Positions 10,923-20,746 of a DNA stretch of 64,000 nt are shown in pieces. Position 1 is the stretch's first letter, and each line of letters opens with the position of its first letter. The position numbers and the translations under genes are program-made. The DNA comes from Bacillota bacterium (GTDB taxonomy: Bacteria; Bacillota; Sulfobacillia; JAJZYS01; JAJYTV01): assembly GCA_021799275.1 (NCBI GenBank), contig JAJZAT010000006.1, positions 1 through 64,000 on the forward strand, written 5' to 3'. A model generated the notes under the pieces. It did no database searches, was not told the DNA's origin, and saw only the letters and a list, made by a program, of their open reading frames with translations.

Positions 10923-10944
10923 TGGTTGCGTATTTTGGCCTAGT
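10903..10944 (+). promoter_or_regulatory. 9-bp inverted repeat flanking the -10 element
   Basis: ACTAGGCCA-N24-TGGCCTAGT. Confidence 0.55.
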
Positions 10945-10977
10945 CCTCATGGATCGCTAATTGGGGGGAACCGAGGC

Positions 10978-11499
10978 ATGCGATGCCGGATCTGCGGGCA
11001 CGAGACAGGCAACGACACAGATCTCTGCCAAGATTGCGTCGAACGCGCCTCCGATCACAAGGAGTTGAGCCGCCGGCGCTTCCTCGGTTGGGGCGCGGTC
11101 ACGGTGGGAGGGCTCGTGGGGATCGGCTACCTGGGCGCGGCCCTGCGCCTGCTGTATCCGTCTTCCAGCGGTTCTGCCAAGCTGCAGGACATTGGGCCCG
11201 TCAGCAATTTTCCGGTCGGGAACTATGTTTTGACCTCATACACCGGCGACGGCTATGACGATGGCGTCTATGTGATGAATCAGGGTGGCGGCAAGTTCAT
11301 CGCCCTCGACTTCCACTGCACCCATCTGCAGTGCCCCGTCCAGTGGTTCCAGTCTCTCGAGAAGTTCATGTGCCCCTGCCATGGCTCGCAGTACAACAAA
11401 CTTGGTGAGCACATCGCCGGGCCTGCCCCGCGCGGCCTTTTCCATCATGAGATCGCGGTCCAGAACGGTCACGTGATGCTTGGAGGTCAGATCTCGTGA
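10978..11499 (+). CDS. qcrA: Rieske 2Fe-2S protein with N-terminal zinc-ribbon-like segment and Tat motif
   Basis: CRICGHETGNDTDLCQDC; SRRRFLGWG; CTHLQCP and CPCHGS Rieske motifs. Confidence 0.93.
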   Translation: MRCRICGHETGNDTDLCQDCVERASDHKELSRRRFLGWGAVTVGGLVGIGYLGAALRLLYPSSSGSAKLQDIGPVSNFPVGNYVLTSYTGDGYDDGVYVMNQGGGKFIALDFHCTHLQCPVQWFQSLEKFMCPCHGSQYNKLGEHIAGPAPRGLFHHEIAVQNGHVMLGGQIS

Positions 11500-12896
11500 G
11501 TGCGGAGAAGAAGCCCCGGCAGACGGTCCTGGACTGGCTCGACGAGCGCGTAGGCGTCAAGCCGCAGCTCAACGAACTGCTCTATCACCGCGTTCCCCGC
11601 TCGGTGAATCCGCTCGACTTCCTCGGGCTGGCCACGCTTTTCGTATTCATTAACCAGGCTGTCACTGGAACGCTCCTGGCCATGTTCTACCAGGCCTCGT
11701 CGAAGACGGCCTACCAGAGCATCCAGTACATCATGACGAAGGTGCCGCTCGGTTGGGTTATCCGCGACCTGCACTACTGGGGCGCAAACGCCATGGTCGT
11801 GCTGGTGGCGGCGCACATGCTGCGTGGGTTCTACGTAGGCGCATACAAGAAGCCGCGCGAGATCACCTGGATCACCGGAGTGGTCCTGCTCTTCATCACG
11901 ATCCTCTTCGCGTTCACGGGTTACCTGCTCCCCTGGGACCAGCAGTCCTATTGGGCGACGATGGTCGGCACGTGGATGCCCTTCTACACACCGTTCGTCG
12001 GCATCTACATCGCCTATCTGGCCCGTGGCGGCGCCTACATTTCCGGACTGACGCTGACACGCTTCTACGCGGTGCACATGCTGGTGCTGCCGGCGCTGCT
12101 GCTCATCTTCTTCGGCATCCACTTCGCGATGGTGCTGAAGAACCAGATGCTCATTGTGGAAGAGGCCGAGGCCAAGCCGAAGGGCACTAAGGGTCTCGTC
12201 ACCTTCTATCCCTACACGGTGTTCCAGATGACGATGCTGGTCGTCGTCGTCGCGGCGATCCTCCTGTTCCTTGCGCTCTCGTTCCACGCACCGCTCCTGG
12301 CGCCCGCCGACCCGCTCAACAAGGCGCACTACACGCCTGTACCGCTCTGGTTCTTCTACTCGATCTACCAGCTGCTCAAATACATTCCGCCCGCGCTTGA
12401 CCCGCTCGGGATCATCGGACTGCCGCTCGTCGCGGTGATCGTACTGGTCGGGCTGCCGTTCTTCGACAAGAACCCCCGACGCGAGCCGCGTCGACGCCCC
12501 TTTGCGATGAGCGCCGCCGGCGTAATCGTCGTGGCGGTTCTCGGTCTGACCTACCTGGGCGCCGAACAGCAGGGCGTCAGCACCTCCGGCGGCGGTACGA
12601 CCGCCACGACCGTGGTCGCCAAGCCGACGTTCGCCGCCGACATCGAGCCGATCTTCCAGCAGCATTGCGCCGTCTGCCACGGACCGACCACGAAATCCGG
12701 TGGTTTGGACTTGACGTCGTACGCCAGCATTGCAAGCATGAAGGTGGCGACGCCGACGAACTACAAGCAGGCATTGCTGTGGCAGAAGATCGAGGGCGTA
12801 GCCCAGCCGCAGATGCCGCTCGGCGGACCGTACCTGTCGAAGTCGACAATCCAGACGATCGCCAACTGGATTGCGGAAGGGGCTCCTGACAACTGA
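11496..12896 (+). CDS. Cytochrome b/c fusion subunit (cytochrome b6 + subunit IV-like + C-terminal cytochrome c)
   Basis: b-type heme region (GYLLPWDQQSYWA), PLWFFYSIYQLLKYIP, C-terminal CAVCHG heme c motif. Confidence 0.93.
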   Translation: MSAEKKPRQTVLDWLDERVGVKPQLNELLYHRVPRSVNPLDFLGLATLFVFINQAVTGTLLAMFYQASSKTAYQSIQYIMTKVPLGWVIRDLHYWGANAMVVLVAAHMLRGFYVGAYKKPREITWITGVVLLFITILFAFTGYLLPWDQQSYWATMVGTWMPFYTPFVGIYIAYLARGGAYISGLTLTRFYAVHMLVLPALLLIFFGIHFAMVLKNQMLIVEEAEAKPKGTKGLVTFYPYTVFQMTMLVVVVAAILLFLALSFHAPLLAPADPLNKAHYTPVPLWFFYSIYQLLKYIPPALDPLGIIGLPLVAVIVLVGLPFFDKNPRREPRRRPFAMSAAGVIVVAVLGLTYLGAEQQGVSTSGGGTTATTVVAKPTFAADIEPIFQQHCAVCHGPTTKSGGLDLTSYASIASMKVATPTNYKQALLWQKIEGVAQPQMPLGGPYLSKSTIQTIANWIAEGAPDN

Positions 12897-13225
12897 TGCA
12901 CCCTGCGCCGGACGATCCTGAAGAGCACTCCTGCCATGAGGGGCACGTCCACAGCGGTGTCGAACGTCGTGACAAACTGGATCTCCAGCAGCGTCTGAAC
13001 CGGATCGAGGGTCAGGTGCGCGGTATCCGCCGCATGATCGACGAGGACCGATACTGCCCTGAAGTGCTGACGCAGATCGCGGCCGTGCGAGCCGCGCTGG
13101 ACCGGGTCGGTCTGATGCTGCTCGAGGACCATACCCGCGGTTGCATCGTCGACGCGGTGCGCGAAGGCCACCCGGACGAGGCCATGACGGAGCTCATGGG
13201 GGTCCTGCGCAAGTTCCTGCCGTGA
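12896..13225 (+). CDS. CsoR-family metal-sensing repressor
   Basis: LNRIEGQVRGIRRMIDEDRYCPEVLTQIAAVRAAL...DHTRGC with C-H-C ligands; His-rich N-terminus; TGATG overlap with upstream gene. Confidence 0.9.
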   Translation: MHPAPDDPEEHSCHEGHVHSGVERRDKLDLQQRLNRIEGQVRGIRRMIDEDRYCPEVLTQIAAVRAALDRVGLMLLEDHTRGCIVDAVREGHPDEAMTELMGVLRKFLP

Positions 13226-13231
13226 GTGATC

Positions 13232-13259
13232 GGGCCTGCGCCGCATGCGGCGCAGGCCC
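13232..13259. terminator. Perfect GC palindrome, probable terminator
   Basis: GGGCCTGCGCCGCATGCGGCGCAGGCCC. Confidence 0.75.
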
Positions 13260-13300
13260 TTGGGAATCCTAGGACGCACGCGAAGAAGGGGGAGGAGTCG

Positions 13301-13729
13301 ATGCGGCGCAAGACGCGCCTTTGGATCGCAGCCGGAGTCGTCGTCGCAGCGTTGGCCTTCCTCATGGTCAACGGACTCCGACACTTTACGGAGTATTACC
13401 TCACCGTGCCCCAGCTGGCGGCCCAGCGTGCCGTGCTGGGGTCGTCCGAGGTGCGCGTGGCGGGAACGGTCATGGGCAAGACGGTTGTCTACGACCCGCG
13501 ACGCAACTACCTAAGCTTCCTTATGAAAGGCGGCGGCCACACCGTGCGGGTCGTGTACCGGGGGGTCGAGCCAGATACCTTCGGCTCGCCCGACGTGCAG
13601 GCGATCGCGGACGGCCGCCTGCAGTCCGACGGCACCTTCCTCGCGCAGAACCTGCTGATGAAGTGCCCGTCGCACTACCAGCCCGCAACGCCCGTGCAGG
13701 CGGGCGCCAAGCATGCCAAGCAGGGTTAG
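13301..13729 (+). CDS. ccmE: Cytochrome c maturation protein CcmE
   Basis: RVAGTVMGKTV, VVYRGVEPDTF, LMKCPSHYQP (CcmE LAKHDEnY equivalent region). Confidence 0.9.
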   Translation: MRRKTRLWIAAGVVVAALAFLMVNGLRHFTEYYLTVPQLAAQRAVLGSSEVRVAGTVMGKTVVYDPRRNYLSFLMKGGGHTVRVVYRGVEPDTFGSPDVQAIADGRLQSDGTFLAQNLLMKCPSHYQPATPVQAGAKHAKQG

Positions 13730-14330
13730 GCTAGGACTGGCGGCGGCTGGTCTCGGGATCGTGCTCTGCGCCGCGCTTCCGGCGTCCGCAGCAACGACTC
13801 CGTCGGAGCCGTTTGCCATGGCCGTACTGGACCGCGCCGGCGCTACCGCCATCTCGGTCACCGAAACGGTTTCGCAGCCGGGCCACGGTCAATTTTCGGT
13901 CTGGCCGGGCGCATACGACGTGAGCGTGCCGGCCGGCCTTGCGGCGCTGGTGCAAGGGCGCTTCACGGTACCCGCGGGCGTCGGGTCGGCGCAGGTCAAG
14001 TTCCTCGTGCGCATGCCGAAAAGCGGCCTTACCGTGCACTGGCCCTTCCCGAACCGTGTGGGCGTGCTCTGGATCCTTGTCGGCAAGGGACTCAGCCTGC
14101 CCGTAATCCTCAACCAGAGGTTCTCCCCAGCGCCGTCGACCGTCTGGGACGGCAACGACTACGCCGTATACAGCGCCAAGAATGTCGGCAACGACCTCAC
14201 ACTGAACCTCCAGTACCAGCAGCCGGCCGAGAGCCCCTGGCAGCGGGTGCTGCCCTGGCTCTGGCTGGTTCCGGTCGCCCTGGTGGCGTATCTCGTTCTG
14301 CGGCGACTGCGCTGGCGCACCCATGCTTGA
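13713..14330 (+). CDS. Unknown secreted protein with C-terminal membrane anchor, in ccm operon
   Basis: Signal peptide, ~170-aa domain, C-terminal TM + RRLRWR; overlaps ccmE and ccmA. Confidence 0.8.
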   Translation: MPSRVRLGLAAAGLGIVLCAALPASAATTPSEPFAMAVLDRAGATAISVTETVSQPGHGQFSVWPGAYDVSVPAGLAALVQGRFTVPAGVGSAQVKFLVRMPKSGLTVHWPFPNRVGVLWILVGKGLSLPVILNQRFSPAPSTVWDGNDYAVYSAKNVGNDLTLNLQYQQPAESPWQRVLPWLWLVPVALVAYLVLRRLRWRTHA

Positions 14331-15033
14331 AGCTCGAGACCTCCGACTGCAGCTCGGCGATCGTCGCGTGCTGCGCGGGGTGTCTTTTGCTTTAATGCCG
14401 GGACACTGCCTGGCCCTCTTCGGTGCCAACGGCGCCGGGAAAACCTCGCTGCTGAGCCTCGTCGCCCTGCAGCGCGTGCCGTCGGCGGGCAGCCTTAGGC
14501 TGTTTGGAGGAGAGGCGGCGGTGGACGACCTTGCTCTGCGGCGGCGCCTGGGCTACCTTGGGCACGAACCCGGTGTATTCCTGGGCCTCACAGGGTACGA
14601 GAACCTTCTGCTGTACGCGCGCCTCTATGGGCTGACGGACGCCAAGGAGCGCGCGCTCGGGGAGCTGCGCAGAGTGGGGCTCGCACCATTCCGGCATACC
14701 CTTGTCCGCAGCTACTCCGCCGGGATGCGCCAGCGGCTCGGGCTCGCCAGGACGCTGATGCATCGCCCGGAACTGCTGCTGCTCGATGAGCCGCATCAGA
14801 GTCTCGACCGCCGCGGCCAGGATCTCCTGGACCGCCTTGTGGCGGAGCATTGCGGTGCCGGCGGAGCGGCGCTGCTGGCCACCCACGAGACGGAGCGGGC
14901 GCTCGGCCTGGCCACCGACGTCATGGTGCTCAGCCGGGGAAGGATCGTGTATCTGGCGACGGCAGCCGAGACGACGCGCGCCACGTTCGAGAAGGTCCTC
15001 TCAGAAGCGCTCGGAGGCGGAGAACTTTGCTGA
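14323..15033 (+). CDS. ccmA: Heme ABC exporter ATP-binding protein CcmA
   Basis: GANGAGKTSLLSLVA, YSAGMRQRLGLARTLMHRPELLLLDEP; followed by CcmB/C. Confidence 0.9.
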   Translation: MLEARDLRLQLGDRRVLRGVSFALMPGHCLALFGANGAGKTSLLSLVALQRVPSAGSLRLFGGEAAVDDLALRRRLGYLGHEPGVFLGLTGYENLLLYARLYGLTDAKERALGELRRVGLAPFRHTLVRSYSAGMRQRLGLARTLMHRPELLLLDEPHQSLDRRGQDLLDRLVAEHCGAGGAALLATHETERALGLATDVMVLSRGRIVYLATAAETTRATFEKVLSEALGGGELC

Positions 15034-15689
15034 AGGCGGCCGTCTGGCTGTTCTGGAAGGACCTCAGCCTTGAACTGCGCGGACGGGAGCTTCTGTTGCC
15101 GGCCGCAGTGTTCGGCCTGATCATCGCGATGCTCTACGGCTTCGCCTTCGACGGCGGCCAGCAGGTGCTGCGCCCGATGTTCCCAGGGCTGCTCTGGCTC
15201 GGTATCTTCTTTTCGAGTTTCCTGGCGGTGGGGCGGGCTTTCGGCGTGGAGGCGGAGGCTGGGCAGCAGCTCTTGATGGCCCCGATCGATCGCGGTGCCA
15301 TCTTCCTTGCGAAGCTAGCGCTCAACATCCTCCTGACGCTCGTCCTGACGGCCGTGCTCACCCCGGCCTTCGCGCTGCTGCTGGGTGCCCCGCTGCCCCA
15401 CGCGACCTTGCTCTTTCTCTGGACCCTCATGCTCGGGGTGGTCGGCTTCGCCGCTGCAGGCAGCGCGATGGGCGCCCTGACGGCGCAGACCCGCCTGCGG
15501 GAGCTTCTTCTGCCGGCCGTCCTGTTGCCGTTCACGTCGCCCCTGCTGCTCGCTGCGGTGAGCGCGACGTCGGCGCTCTACGGCAAGAGCCCGGCGCAGC
15601 TCGGCAGCTGGCTCTGGCTGATGGCGGTGTTCGACGGCATCTTCATCCTGGTGCCGCTGCTGCTGTTCGAGTATCTGACGGAGGTGTAG
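15027..15689 (+). CDS. ccmB: Heme exporter CcmB
   Basis: WLFWKDLSLELRGRELLLPAAVFGLI...RLRELLLPAVLLPFTSPLLLAAV. Confidence 0.88.
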   Translation: MLKAAVWLFWKDLSLELRGRELLLPAAVFGLIIAMLYGFAFDGGQQVLRPMFPGLLWLGIFFSSFLAVGRAFGVEAEAGQQLLMAPIDRGAIFLAKLALNILLTLVLTAVLTPAFALLLGAPLPHATLLFLWTLMLGVVGFAAAGSAMGALTAQTRLRELLLPAVLLPFTSPLLLAAVSATSALYGKSPAQLGSWLWLMAVFDGIFILVPLLLFEYLTEV

Positions 15690-15692
15690 GAC

Positions 15693-16370
15693 TTGCGTTA
15701 CCTGCGCTGGCTCGCACTGCCGCTGTGGGTGGTGGGGCTGTACCTGGCGCTGATCTGGGTTCCCGATGTCCGCGCCCTGGGGGTTTCCTACCGCATCTTC
15801 TACATCCACCTGGGCATGGCCTGGACCGCCCTCCTGGCGATGACGGCCAACTTCGTCCTGTCCCTGCTGGTGCTCGTGCGCCGCAAGGGCAGGGAGGAGA
15901 CCGACCGCTTCGCCCAGGCTTCGGCAGAGGCGGGCATTCTCATGACGACCGCAACGCTGGCGTCGGGCATGCTGTGGGCCCGTGTCGCCTGGGGCGCGTA
16001 CTGGACCTGGGACCCGCGGCTGACGACCACGGCGATCATGTGGTTTCTGTACATCGGCTATCTCCTGCTGCGCCAGGCCATGGACGACGACGCGAAGCGC
16101 CGCGTCTATAGCGCCGTCTATGCGCTCATCATCTTCGTGGACGTGCCGATCGTCTACCTGAGCGTCCGCTGGTGGCGGAGCATCCATCCGGTCGTCTTCA
16201 CGGAATCCGGCATGAACATCACGCCTCAGATGTTCATCGCCGTGATCGTGTTCTTCTTCGCGACCCTTGTGCTCGCTCTCGATCTCATCTACCTGCGTGC
16301 CTTCCAGGAGAAGGTGCACCAGGAACTGCAACAGCGCAGGGCCCGGCGGCTAGGACGTCTCGGCTACTGA
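15693..16370 (+). CDS. ccmC: Cytochrome c biogenesis protein CcmC (tryptophan-rich motif)
   Basis: RIFYIHLGMAW, WGAYWTWDPRLTT, VPIVYLSVRWWRSIHP. Confidence 0.95.
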   Translation: MRYLRWLALPLWVVGLYLALIWVPDVRALGVSYRIFYIHLGMAWTALLAMTANFVLSLLVLVRRKGREETDRFAQASAEAGILMTTATLASGMLWARVAWGAYWTWDPRLTTTAIMWFLYIGYLLLRQAMDDDAKRRVYSAVYALIIFVDVPIVYLSVRWWRSIHPVVFTESGMNITPQMFIAVIVFFFATLVLALDLIYLRAFQEKVHQELQQRRARRLGRLGY

Positions 16371-16386
16371 ACGGGGGGACTTTCGG

Positions 16387-16548
16387 GTGGCGGTGGAGAA
16401 GCAGTTTCTCGAGTTCGTCTTCTTTGCATACTCGGCGGTGTTCATCCTGATCTTCCTGTTCGTGACCAACGTCTGGCGACGGACGCGGAGCCTCCAGCAA
16501 CAATTGGACGCCATGCGGGAAGACGAGGACGCAGAAGGGGAGTCCTGA
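16387..16548 (+). CDS. ccmD: CcmD-like small membrane protein (GTG start; absent from ORF track)
   Basis: VAVEKQFLEFVFFAYSAVFILIFLFVTNVWRRTRSLQQQLDAMREDEDAEGES, one TM + basic/coiled tail. Confidence 0.75.
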   Translation: MAVEKQFLEFVFFAYSAVFILIFLFVTNVWRRTRSLQQQLDAMREDEDAEGES

Positions 16549-16552
16549 AGGC

Positions 16553-17218
16553 ATGAAGGGCCGGCAGATGTGGGGCATGCTCGGGATGCTGCTCCTTCTC
16601 GGCATTCTGCTCGGCGTCCAATTTCGCGTCGACCGTGGCGTACAGGCGGTGGGACCGGAAAACGTCGGTGACATGGCCGTGCTGCTGCTGCGCGCGGAAC
16701 AGCAGAACCACCAGCTGTCCGGGGAACTCGCAACGCTCAAGGCGCAGATCCTCCGTCAGGATCAGGGGGCCGTGCGCTACAAGGATCTTGTGCAGCAACT
16801 CGACCAGGCCAGGGCGGAGGCGGGGCTGACCCCCGTATCCGGCAAGGGCGTCGAGGTGACGATGGCCGAACCGCCGGGAGGACCCGGCACCCAGGGCATC
16901 TTCGCCATCCACGACACCGATGTGCTGAGCATCCTGAACGAACTCAGGGCGGCCGGGGCCTACGCGCTCTCGATCAACGGCCAGCGGGTCGTCGCGACGA
17001 CCGAGGTGCGCGAGGCGGGCACCATCTTCTCGATCAACAACACGCCGTCGGCACCGCCTTTCACCATCGTGGCGCTCGGCAACCCGACGACCCTGCGGCA
17101 GGCCCTGCTGCTGCGCGGAGGGGTCGTCGACACGCTGCAGGCCGTCGGCATCGGCATCAAGATCAGGACTTCGCAGACGCTCACGGTTCCCGCGTACCAG
17201 GGTGCGGACCTGCCCTGA
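16553..17218 (+). CDS. DUF881-family protein
   Basis: LLGVQFRVDRG..., GKGVEVTMAEPPGGPG..., DVLSILNELRAAGAYALSINGQRVVATTEVR. Confidence 0.85.
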   Translation: MKGRQMWGMLGMLLLLGILLGVQFRVDRGVQAVGPENVGDMAVLLLRAEQQNHQLSGELATLKAQILRQDQGAVRYKDLVQQLDQARAEAGLTPVSGKGVEVTMAEPPGGPGTQGIFAIHDTDVLSILNELRAAGAYALSINGQRVVATTEVREAGTIFSINNTPSAPPFTIVALGNPTTLRQALLLRGGVVDTLQAVGIGIKIRTSQTLTVPAYQGADLP

Positions 17219-17395
17219 CGCCTCCTGCCTCCGTACCCGGCGGTCCGATCGGCTCCAGCCGAGGGCCAGTTGGGCCTAATGGCACCCGGCGCCCAGTACT
17301 TCGTCTTTCTTTCTCCCCTCCCGGTGGTACAATGAACGGCGGAGCGGGACCAATCGGCTGCGACCGCGTTTTCTTTGGGAAGGGATGGTCGGAAC

Positions 17396-18523
17396 ATGGC
17401 AGAGACTGGCTTCAAGGCAGGCCTCGAAGATGTGGTGGCCGGGACTTCCGATATTTGTTTCATCGATGGGAAGGAAGGCCGGCTCGTATATTCCGGCTAT
17501 GATATCCACGACCTCGTAAAGCACGGCAGCTTCGAGGAGACGGTATACCTGCTCTGGCACAACCGGCTGCCGAGCAAGGCGGAACTCGAGACCCTCGAGC
17601 AGACCTTGACGACCCAGGCGGCCGTGCCCGAGCCCGTGATCAGCATGCTCGAGGCCATGCCGAAGGGCGCCGAGCCCATGGAGATGCTGCGCACCGCCGT
17701 TTCGGCGATGTCGGTCTACGACCCCGACGACCACGACCAGAGCTACGACGCATCGGTGCGCAAGGCCGAGCGGCTTGTGGCCCGCTTCCCGACCCTGGTC
17801 GCGGCCATCGGCCGGATCATGCAGGGCGAGAAGCCGATCGCGCCGCGAGAGGGCCTCAATGTCGCGCAGAACTTCCTCTACATGCTCACGGGCAAGGAAG
17901 CCGACGAGCGCAACGCCCACCTCTTCGACCTTTGCCTGATCATGCACGCCGACCACGAGCTGAACGCGTCGACGTTCTCCGCTCGCGTCACGGCAGGCAC
18001 CCTGAGCGACATCTACTCGGCGGTCACCTCCGCCGTCGGCACCCTCAAGGGACCGCTGCACGGCGGCGCCAACGAGCAGGTCATGCGGATGCTGCTCGAG
18101 ATCGGTGACGTCTCAAAGGCGGAGAGCTGGATCAAGGACGCTCTGGCGCAGAAGAAGAAGATCATGGGCTTCGGCCACCGCGTGTACCGCACGGAGGACC
18201 CGCGGGCCACGCACCTGCGCCAGTTCAGCGAGGAGGTCGGAAAGAAGGCCGGCGACACCCGCTGGTACGAGATGTCCCGCATCGTCGAGCGGGTCGTGCT
18301 GCAGGAGAAGGGCCTCTACCCGAACGTCGACTTCTTCTCGGCCTCGACCTACTACATGATGGGCCTGCCGATTCCGCTCTTCACTCCAATCTTCGCTTTG
18401 AGCCGCATTTCCGGCTGGACGGCCCATGTTCTTGAACAGTACCGCAACAACCGCCTCATCCGCCCGCGCGCAGAGTACACTGGACCCGAGCGCCGGGAGT
18501 ACATACCGATCGCTGACCGCTAG
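17396..18523 (+). CDS. Citrate synthase
   Basis: DICFIDGKEGRLVYSGYDIHDL, GALKGPLHGGANE-like, GFGHRVYRTEDPR. Confidence 0.97.
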   Translation: MAETGFKAGLEDVVAGTSDICFIDGKEGRLVYSGYDIHDLVKHGSFEETVYLLWHNRLPSKAELETLEQTLTTQAAVPEPVISMLEAMPKGAEPMEMLRTAVSAMSVYDPDDHDQSYDASVRKAERLVARFPTLVAAIGRIMQGEKPIAPREGLNVAQNFLYMLTGKEADERNAHLFDLCLIMHADHELNASTFSARVTAGTLSDIYSAVTSAVGTLKGPLHGGANEQVMRMLLEIGDVSKAESWIKDALAQKKKIMGFGHRVYRTEDPRATHLRQFSEEVGKKAGDTRWYEMSRIVERVVLQEKGLYPNVDFFSASTYYMMGLPIPLFTPIFALSRISGWTAHVLEQYRNNRLIRPRAEYTGPERREYIPIADR

Positions 18524-18595
18524 AGCCCCGTCGCTCCCCGGTGGGGTCCCCGCCCCGCCGGGGGCGTTCTTTGGAAACAGGAGGGTAGCCGTACA

Positions 18596-19813
<1,218 letters not shown>

Positions 19814-19816
19814 AGC

Positions 19817-20743
19817 ATGCGCGACAAGGTCACGATCATCGGCGCTGGTAACGTCGGCGCGACAACGGCCCACTGGCTCATGGCCCGCAACATCTGCGAT
19901 GTCGTGCTGGTCGATGTGGTCGAGGGCATTCCCCAGGGCAAGGCGCTCGACCTCTACGAGGCTTCGCCGATCACCGGCGCTTCGGTCAAGGTCGTCGGCG
20001 AACAGGACTACGCGGCAACCGCCGGATCGTCCGTGGTGGTCGTGACCGCTGGCTTCGCCCGCAAGCCCGGTATGAGCCGCGACGATCTCCTGAACATGAA
20101 CAACGAAGTCGTGACGCAGGTGGTCAAGAAGGCGGTCGCGGCATCACCCGACGCCGTCTTCATCGTCGTGACGAACCCGGTCGACGTGATGACCTACGTC
20201 ACCTGGAAGGCGTCCGGCCTGCCGGCCCAGCGCGTCATGGGCATGGCCGGGGTGCTCGACTCCGCCCGCTTCCGCACGTTCCTGGCGATGGAGCTCGGCG
20301 TATCGCCGAAGGACGTCGTGGCGTTCGTCATGGGCGGCCACGGCGACCAGATGTTACCTCTCACCCGCTACTCGTCCGTCGGCGGCATCCCGGTCGAGAG
20401 CCTGATTCCGAAGGACCGCCTCGACGCCATCGTCAAGCGTACCCGCACCGGCGGCGGCGAGATCGTCAATCTGCTCAAGAGTGGCAGCGCCTACTTCGCG
20501 CCGGGTGCATCCTCCGCGGAGATGGTCGAGGCCGTGCTTGGCGACCAGAAGCGCATTCTCCCCGTCATCGCCCACCTGGACGGCCAGTACGGCGAGAAGA
20601 ACGTCTACGTCGGCGTGCCCGCCATGATCGGGCGCGACGGCGTCGAGAAGATCTACGAGATCGAATTCACGCCGGAAGAGGCAGAGGCGTTCCGCAACTC
20701 CGTCAAGGCAGTGCGCGAGCCGCTTTCGGTACTGGGGTTTTAG
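19817..20743 (+). CDS. mdh: Malate dehydrogenase (LDH-like)
   Basis: [45 protein letters not shown]. Confidence 0.97.
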   Translation: MRDKVTIIGAGNVGATTAHWLMARNICDVVLVDVVEGIPQGKALDLYEASPITGASVKVVGEQDYAATAGSSVVVVTAGFARKPGMSRDDLLNMNNEVVTQVVKKAVAASPDAVFIVVTNPVDVMTYVTWKASGLPAQRVMGMAGVLDSARFRTFLAMELGVSPKDVVAFVMGGHGDQMLPLTRYSSVGGIPVESLIPKDRLDAIVKRTRTGGGEIVNLLKSGSAYFAPGASSAEMVEAVLGDQKRILPVIAHLDGQYGEKNVYVGVPAMIGRDGVEKIYEIEFTPEEAEAFRNSVKAVREPLSVLGF

Positions 20744-20746
20744 AAA

